Below are positions 59,138 to 64,000 of a DNA stretch of 64,000 nucleotides, piece after piece. The DNA comes from Jiangella alba (GTDB taxonomy: Bacteria; Actinomycetota; Actinomycetes; Jiangellales; Jiangellaceae): NCBI RefSeq assembly GCF_900106035.1, contig NZ_FNUC01000003.1, positions 1,550,001-1,614,000 on the forward strand, written 5' to 3'. A program made the position numbers and the translations under genes. The stretch's first letter is position 1. The number at the start of each line of letters is the position of its first letter. Under the pieces are notes generated by a model. The model made no database searches. It was not told the DNA's origin and saw nothing but the letters and a program-made list of their open reading frames with translations.

Positions 59138-61918
59138 GTGTCGAAGCAGGCGGCCACCACGGCCATCTCGGCGCGCGAGGCCGAGGTCCTGGCGCTGGTC
59201 GGCGACCACCGCAGCAACGCCGAGATCGCCGCGCAGCTGGTCATCTCGGTGCGCACGGTCGAGACCCACGTGTCGTCGCTGCTGCGCAAGCTCGGGGCGC
59301 CCGACCGCCGGGCGCTGGCCGCGCTCGCGGCCGAGGCCGCCCACGCCGAGCGGACCAGCCAGGCGCTGGCCGGGCTCCCGGCGCCGCTGAACCCGTTCAT
59401 CGGCCGCGACGAGGAACGCCGTGAGCTGCGCGCGGCCGTCGGCGCGCACCGTCAGGTCAGCGCCGTCGGACCGGGCGGCGTCGGCAAGACCCGGCTGGCG
59501 CTGGCCGTCGCAGCCGGCCTCGCCGCCGACTTCGCCGACGGCGTGTGGTTCGTCGACCTCGTGCCGGTCACCGATCCCGCGATGGTCGGCTCCGCCGTGG
59601 CGGCCGCCCTCGGCGTCGGCGAGCAGCAGGGCCGCGGCATCGACGATTCGGTGACGGCCGCCCTGGCCGACCGGCGCGCCCTGCTGGTGCTGGACAACTG
59701 CGAGCACCTGCCCGGCGGCGTGGCCCCGTTCGTCGAACGGCTACTGGCGCGCTGCCCGTCGGTGCACGTGCTGACCACCAGCCGGGCCCGGCTCTCGGTG
59801 CCGTTCGAACGCGTCTACTCGGTGCCGCCGCTGTCGCTGGACGGCGACTCCGACGCCGTCGCCCTGTTCGCCGACCGTGCCGCGGCCGTGGGCTGGACCG
59901 TCGAGGCTGCGGACCTGGACCAGGTCGCCGACGTGTGCCGCAAGCTCGACGGGGTGGCGCTGGCCATCGAGCTGGCCGCCGCCCGCCTGCCCGCGCTGGG
60001 GTTCGACGGGCTGGCCGCGGGGCTCTCCGATCACCTGCGGCTGCTGGTCGGCGGCTACCGGGCCGACGACCGGCACCGTTCGGTGCGGGCCGTGCTGGAC
60101 TGGAGCCAGGCGCTGCTGGCCGAGCCCGACCTCGCGTTGCTGCGGCGGGTCTCGGTGTTCGTCGCACCGTTCACCGCCGCGGCCGCCGAGACTGTGGCCG
60201 GGTTCGCTCCGCTCGAGGCCGGCGAGGTCGTCGACGGGCTGGCCCGGCTGGCCGACCAGCACCTGCTGAGCGTCACGGCGTCGGCCGGGGCCACCCGGTA
60301 CCGGACGGCGGAGACCATCCGCCAGTACGGCGCCGAACGGCTCGCCGCGTCCGGCGACGAGGACGCCACCCGGACCCGGCAGCTGCGCTGGTGCCTGGCC
60401 GTGGCCGGGGAGTTGGCCGCCGACCCGGCGCCGCTGACCGGTGACTGGCGGGCCCGGTTCGACGCGGTCGCCGACGACCTGCGCGCCACCCTCGGCTGGG
60501 CGGCGCGGGACGCCGGACCGCGGGCCGGCGCGCACCCGCTGGCCCTGCTGCTGGCCCGGCTGGCCTTCACCCGCAACCTGCTCGGCGAGTCCCAGCTGCG
60601 CTACGAGCAGGCGGCGGCGCTCGCCGACGACCCGGCCGCGCTGCGATCGGCCGCGAGTGTCGCCGCGTGCCGGGCGCTCGGCGACGACACCTACCGTCTC
60701 TGGCAGGCCGCCGGCGACGCCGCGCTCGCCGCCGGCGACTCGGCGGCCGCGGCCCGTGACCTCGCCACGGCCGCCACCACGTCGTACCGGAAGGCCGCGA
60801 CGTTCGCCCGGCGGCCCGCGCGCGACGAGCCGGCCGCGCTGCTCGTTCGGGCCCGCGAGCTGGCCGGCGACGACCCCGCCGCGCTGGCCGCCGTGGCCCT
60901 GGCCGAGTGCGACGCGCTCGGCTACGCGTTCTTCGCCGAACGGGACCGGCCCGCGCCGTCGGCCGCCGAGCTGACCGCGCTGGCCGAACGCGCGGTCGAG
61001 CTGGCCCGCCGGCTCGGCGACCCGCTGGCCGAGAGCGCCGCCCTGCAGGCGCTGACCGCCGCGCAGCGCCGGGCCGGCGACACCGTCGCCGCCGCGGCCA
61101 CCGCTGACCGCCGCGTCGCCCGGCTCGACGCGGTCCCGGTCACGCCCGCCGCCACCGACGAGCTGATCGACGCGCTCCAGATCGCCACGGCGACCAGCAT
61201 CGGCGTCGGCGACCTGCCGGCGGCGCGACGGCAAGGGCGGCAGCTGCGCGACCTGCCGCCGCTGGCCGAGACCGGCCACGTCGCCACGTCCCGGCTGATC
61301 ATGGCCGACGCCCTCGCCGGCCACGGCACTGACGTCATCGCCGCGGCCGGCCGGTTCCTCGACGGCTGGACCCGGGCCGGCCGGCCACCGGGCCGCGGCT
61401 TCGGGCCGGTCGCCGCGGGCGTGGCGATGATCCACGGGCTGCGCGGCGACGCCGCCGCCCGGGCCGAGTGGCTGGCCGTCCTCGACCAGCTGGGCGTGAC
61501 CGCCGAGGACCGGGCCGGCTACAGCCCCGTCTTCGACGCGATCGTCCTGCTGCACGACGGCCGGGCCGGCGCCGCGTTCGACCTGCTCGACCCCGGCGAC
61601 GGGGAGCCGGGCCCGTGGCGCACCGGGATCCTGCTGCACTGGCACGCCGCGCTGGCCGCCGAGGCAGCGGTGCTGGCCGGCCGGGCCGACGCCGCCGGCC
61701 GGCTGGCCGCCGCCCGCCCCGTCGTCGACGGCAATCCGGTCGCCGGCGCGCTGCTGGACCGCGCCGCCGCCCTCGTCGACGACGACCCCGAGCGCCTGCT
61801 CGCCACCGCCGCCGCATTCGAGGCGGCTGGCTGCCCCTACCAGCAGGCCAGGACGCTCCTCCTCGCCGGCGCGGCGCCGGCCGGGGACGCCGTCCTGGCC
61901 GAGCTCGGCCTCGCCTAA
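59138..61918 (+). CDS. Large ATP-binding LuxR-type regulator with N-terminal HTH
   Basis: A 926-residue regulator. A LuxR-type HTH is at the very N-terminus (residues 10-55: SAREAEVLALVGDHRSNAEIAAQLVISVRTVETHVSSLLRKL), followed by a P-loop NTPase (GPGGVGKT at 111-118, LLVLDNCEH as Walker B) and a long Ala/Arg-rich helical, TPR-like region to the C-terminus. Classical LAL proteins carry the HTH at the C-terminus; this reversed order is seen in a subset of actinobacterial regulators. AATACT ends seven bases before GTG 59138, so it is probably leaderless. It is divergent from the VOC pair and overlaps the FMN reductase gene by four bases. Confidence 0.9.
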   Translation: MSKQAATTAISAREAEVLALVGDHRSNAEIAAQLVISVRTVETHVSSLLRKLGAPDRRALAALAAEAAHAERTSQALAGLPAPLNPFIGRDEERRELRAAVGAHRQVSAVGPGGVGKTRLALAVAAGLAADFADGVWFVDLVPVTDPAMVGSAVAAALGVGEQQGRGIDDSVTAALADRRALLVLDNCEHLPGGVAPFVERLLARCPSVHVLTTSRARLSVPFERVYSVPPLSLDGDSDAVALFADRAAAVGWTVEAADLDQVADVCRKLDGVALAIELAAARLPALGFDGLAAGLSDHLRLLVGGYRADDRHRSVRAVLDWSQALLAEPDLALLRRVSVFVAPFTAAAAETVAGFAPLEAGEVVDGLARLADQHLLSVTASAGATRYRTAETIRQYGAERLAASGDEDATRTRQLRWCLAVAGELAADPAPLTGDWRARFDAVADDLRATLGWAARDAGPRAGAHPLALLLARLAFTRNLLGESQLRYEQAAALADDPAALRSAASVAACRALGDDTYRLWQAAGDAALAAGDSAAAARDLATAATTSYRKAATFARRPARDEPAALLVRARELAGDDPAALAAVALAECDALGYAFFAERDRPAPSAAELTALAERAVELARRLGDPLAESAALQALTAAQRRAGDTVAAAATADRRVARLDAVPVTPAATDELIDALQIATATSIGVGDLPAARRQGRQLRDLPPLAETGHVATSRLIMADALAGHGTDVIAAAGRFLDGWTRAGRPPGRGFGPVAAGVAMIHGLRGDAAARAEWLAVLDQLGVTAEDRAGYSPVFDAIVLLHDGRAGAAFDLLDPGDGEPGPWRTGILLHWHAALAAEAAVLAGRADAAGRLAAARPVVDGNPVAGALLDRAAALVDDDPERLLATAAAFEAAGCPYQQARTLLLAGAAPAGDAVLAELGLA

Positions 61919-62430
61919 ACGGCGGCCAGGGCGCCGGCCGTCGCGGCCAGGACGGGGCCGTGGCCGGTGGCCCAGCGCTCGGCCAGCGCCAGCAGGTCCG
62001 GCAGCTCCCGCTCCTCCACCACGAACGACGGCACCGGCAGGGTGGCGCCCAGCTCGGCGAGGACGGGGCGCAGCTGCAGGTCGGCGACGAACCGGTGGGT
62101 CGGCGCGGCGGCCACTGTCACGGGCACGGCGACGGTCCCGCGCAGCGCGCCGCCGGGCAGCCGGTCGAGGAACGCCTTGAGCAGCCCGGTGTAGCTGGCC
62201 TTGTACGTCGGTGTGGCCACGACCAGCACCGACGCCTCGGCCGCCACGGCGAGCGCCGACTCTCCGTCGGACGCCAGGTCGCCCAGCCACTGCCCGCCGA
62301 ACCCGGCCAGGTCGAAGACCGGGCCCTCCGGCAGGCCGGCACGGGCGGCGACGGCCGACGACAGCGCCGTCGCCACCCCCAGCGTGCGCGACCCCGGCCG
62401 CGGGTTGCCGACCACTGTCACGATGCTCAT
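61915..62430 (-). CDS. NAD(P)H-dependent FMN reductase
   Basis: A 171-residue flavodoxin-like reductase of the SsuE/MsuE type, with the N-terminal phosphate loop [11 protein letters not shown] and [18 protein letters not shown]. It supplies reduced FMN to monooxygenases. ATG 62430 overlaps the cysA stop (ATGA), so it is in the sulfate-uptake operon, which supports a role in sulfur assimilation (for example with an alkanesulfonate monooxygenase elsewhere). Confidence 0.9.
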   Translation of the reverse strand: MSIVTVVGNPRPGSRTLGVATALSSAVAARAGLPEGPVFDLAGFGGQWLGDLASDGESALAVAAEASVLVVATPTYKASYTGLLKAFLDRLPGGALRGTVAVPVTVAAAPTHRFVADLQLRPVLAELGATLPVPSFVVEERELPDLLALAERWATGHGPVLAATAGALAAV

Positions 62431-63428
62431 CTCGCGGGAACCTCCAGACCCGATCGAACGACAGAACCCCGCACCGGCACGACGGGCGCACCGGGCACCA
62501 CCCGCACGGACACCGTCGCGCCGACGCCGATGCCCAGGCGCAGGAACTCGGTGCGGGTCAGGGTGGCCAGCACGACCTGGTCGCCGGTGCTGATCTCGAC
62601 CCGCACCTCGAAGCCGACCCGCACCACTCGCGCGACCCGCCCGGCGACCGCGTCCGGGTCGTCCGCGCCCGGCGCCAGTGCGACGTCGTGCGGACGGACC
62701 AGCAGGTCGCCCAGCTGCGTCACCGGCCCGAGGAAGCGCATGACGAAGTCGTTGGCCGGCTCGTCGTAGAGCTGGTCGGGGGTGCCGATCTGCTCCACCC
62801 GGCCCTCGTTGACCACGACGATCTCGTCCGCCACCTCCAGCGCCTCCTCCTGGTCGTGCGTGACGAAGACGGTGGTGACGTGCACCTCGTCATGCAGCCG
62901 GCGCAGCCATTCGCGCAGCTCCTTGCGGACCTTCGCGTCCAGCGCGCCGAACGGCTCGTCCAGCAGCAGCACCTTCGGCTCGACGGCGAGCGCGCGGGCC
63001 AGCGCCATGCGCTGGCGCTGGCCGCCGGACAGCTGCGCCGGCAGCCGCTCGGCGAACTGCTCCAGGTGCACCAGCGCCAGCAGCTCGTCCACCCGGCGGC
63101 GGATCTCGTCCTTCGGCCGCTTGCGGATCTCCAGCCCGAACGCGATGTTGCGCCGCACGGTGAGGTGCTTGAACGCGGCGTAGTGCTGGAAGACGAAACC
63201 GACGCCGCGCTTGCGGGCCGGCAGCGCGGTGGCGTCCAGGCCCTCGATGCCGACGGCGCCGGCGTCGGCGTACTCCAGCCCGGCGATGATCCGCAGCAGC
63301 GTCGACTTGCCGCCGCCGGACGGGCCGAGCAGCGCGGTGAGCTGACCGGACGGGATGCTGACGGAGACGTCCTCCAGCGCCACGAAGTCGCCGAAGCGCT
63401 TGGTCACGCCGGTGATCTCGATGCTCAA
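62427..63428 (-). CDS. cysA: Sulfate ABC transporter ATP-binding protein
   Basis: A 333-residue ABC ATPase with Walker [10 protein letters not shown], signature [15 protein letters not shown], Walker B VLLLDEPF and switch His in FVTHDQEEA. The C-terminal regulatory (TOBE-like) domain follows from residue 240. The permease gene upstream is CysW-like, so sulfate/thiosulfate is the likely substrate. ATG 63428 overlaps the cysW stop, and its own stop overlaps the FMN reductase start. Confidence 0.93.
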   Translation of the reverse strand: MSIEITGVTKRFGDFVALEDVSVSIPSGQLTALLGPSGGGKSTLLRIIAGLEYADAGAVGIEGLDATALPARKRGVGFVFQHYAAFKHLTVRRNIAFGLEIRKRPKDEIRRRVDELLALVHLEQFAERLPAQLSGGQRQRMALARALAVEPKVLLLDEPFGALDAKVRKELREWLRRLHDEVHVTTVFVTHDQEEALEVADEIVVVNEGRVEQIGTPDQLYDEPANDFVMRFLGPVTQLGDLLVRPHDVALAPGADDPDAVAGRVARVVRVGFEVRVEISTGDQVVLATLTRTEFLRLGIGVGATVSVRVVPGAPVVPVRGSVVRSGLEVPAR

Positions 63429-64000
63429 CGGGGATCCTCCTTCGGCCGGATGACGGACACGACGACGATGCAGGCGACGGCGACCAGCGCGAGCAGGAAC
63501 GCGGTGGCGTAGGCGCCGCCCTGATCGAAGTTCAGGTACTTCTCCTCGACGACGAGCGTGGCGGTGCGGGTCTCGCCGAGGACGTTGCCGGAGACGACCT
63601 TGACAGCGCCGAACTCGCCCAGCGACCGCGCCAGGCTGAGCACCACGCCGTACGTGACGCCCCAGCGGATCGCCGGCAGCGTGATGCGGCGGAACGTCTG
63701 CGCGGCCGTCGCGCCGAGGCTCTGCGCCGCCTGCTCCTGCTCGGTGCCGATCTCCTCGAGGACGGGCACCACCTCGCGGATCACCAGTGGCAACGCGACG
63801 AACGTCGTCGCCAGCACGATGCCCGGCGTGGAGAAGATCACCTGCAGCCCGGCGGACTCCAGCGCCGGCCCGAACCAGCCGGACCGCCCGCCGTAGACCA
63901 GCACCAGTGCCAGCCCGACCACGATCGGCGACACCGACAGAGGCACGTCCAGCAGCGCGTTCAGCAGCCGCTTCCCGGGGAACGCGTAGCGCACGACGAG
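63425..64000 (-). CDS. cysW: Sulfate ABC transporter permease (partial)
   Basis: C-terminal 191 residues of a binding-protein-dependent permease; the start lies beyond the window edge. The EAA loop ([30 protein letters not shown]) identifies the family, and [22 protein letters not shown] is the last helix. [18 protein letters not shown]-like sequence ([18 protein letters not shown]) is typical of CysW/CysT. Cotranscribed with cysA. Confidence 0.9.
   Translation of the reverse strand, partial: LVVRYAFPGKRLLNALLDVPLSVSPIVVGLALVLVYGGRSGWFGPALESAGLQVIFSTPGIVLATTFVALPLVIREVVPVLEEIGTEQEQAAQSLGATAAQTFRRITLPAIRWGVTYGVVLSLARSLGEFGAVKVVSGNVLGETRTATLVVEEKYLNFDQGGAYATAFLLALVAVACIVVVSVIRPKEDPR

Overview
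The window is about 70 % G+C, with frequent GTG starts, dense overlapping operons, GTGA/ATGA stop-start junctions and several promoter layouts typical of leaderless genes. Actinobacterial hallmark proteins are present: an aa3 oxidase with a ctaF-type subunit IV, a diheme QcrC, DUF4192, a DnaQ-UvrC fusion and a class II DAHP synthase. It is chromosomal DNA of a high-GC actinomycete. A soil or saline lineage such as Jiangellaceae would fit the osmoprotectant genes, but the genus is a guess.

Layout. 1-998: N-terminal part of a cysteine desulfurase, leaving the window. 1130-4100: ctaC-ctaD-ctaF with a strong terminator. 5066-7285: divergent EamA exporter and DUF4192 gene with two DnaA boxes between them. 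7904-12130: ctaE-qcrC-qcrA-qcrB on the minus strand, so the cytochrome bc1-aa3 supercomplex is encoded in two blocks. 12339-13792: degenerate receiver plus trpD. 14225-17957: Lrp-type ligand-binding protein, DnaQ-UvrC fusion, zinc ribbon and NYN-domain protein. 17958-19195: non-coding, with a perfect 60-bp tandem array and a hairpin-bearing dispersed repeat. 19196-20548: Cys-rich small protein and NlpC/P60 hydrolase. 20709-23277: a 44-residue membrane protein and a two-component system, with clusters of GTCAC motifs.

23518-27535 is the most unusual block: a divergent cytochrome b paralogue, a lipoprotein serpin and a second serpin made by tandem duplication, all on one strand. 27625-30102: two SRPBCC proteins, ROK glucokinase and an EEP-fold protein whose 3' end has been copied downstream. 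30664-32740: small membrane protein, carboxylesterase and PlsC. 32751-40769: the N-acetylglutaminylglutamine amide (NAGGN) osmolyte genes (M42 peptidase; synthetase; amidotransferase), split by a DUF885 protein, a TetR/reductase pair and the second copy of the dispersed repeat. 40947-42295: sortase-anchored trypsin-like protease broken by a one-base frameshift. 42674-47392: valS and a CPH-type copper ATPase behind a CsoR-like operator. 47448-48389: CGNR regulator, tiny zinc ribbon and a VOC fragment.

48386-53270 is a beta-lactam block: class A-like hydrolase, LysR regulator, divergent true class A beta-lactamase and a lipoprotein penicillin-binding protein. 53259-56563: OafA-type acyltransferase with SGNH domain and PPi-dependent phosphofructokinase. 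56696-59022: DAHP synthase and two VOC proteins. 59138-61918: large LuxR-HTH ATPase regulator. 61915-64000: FMN reductase, cysA and partial cysW. No tRNA, rRNA, CRISPR array, transposase or prophage was seen.
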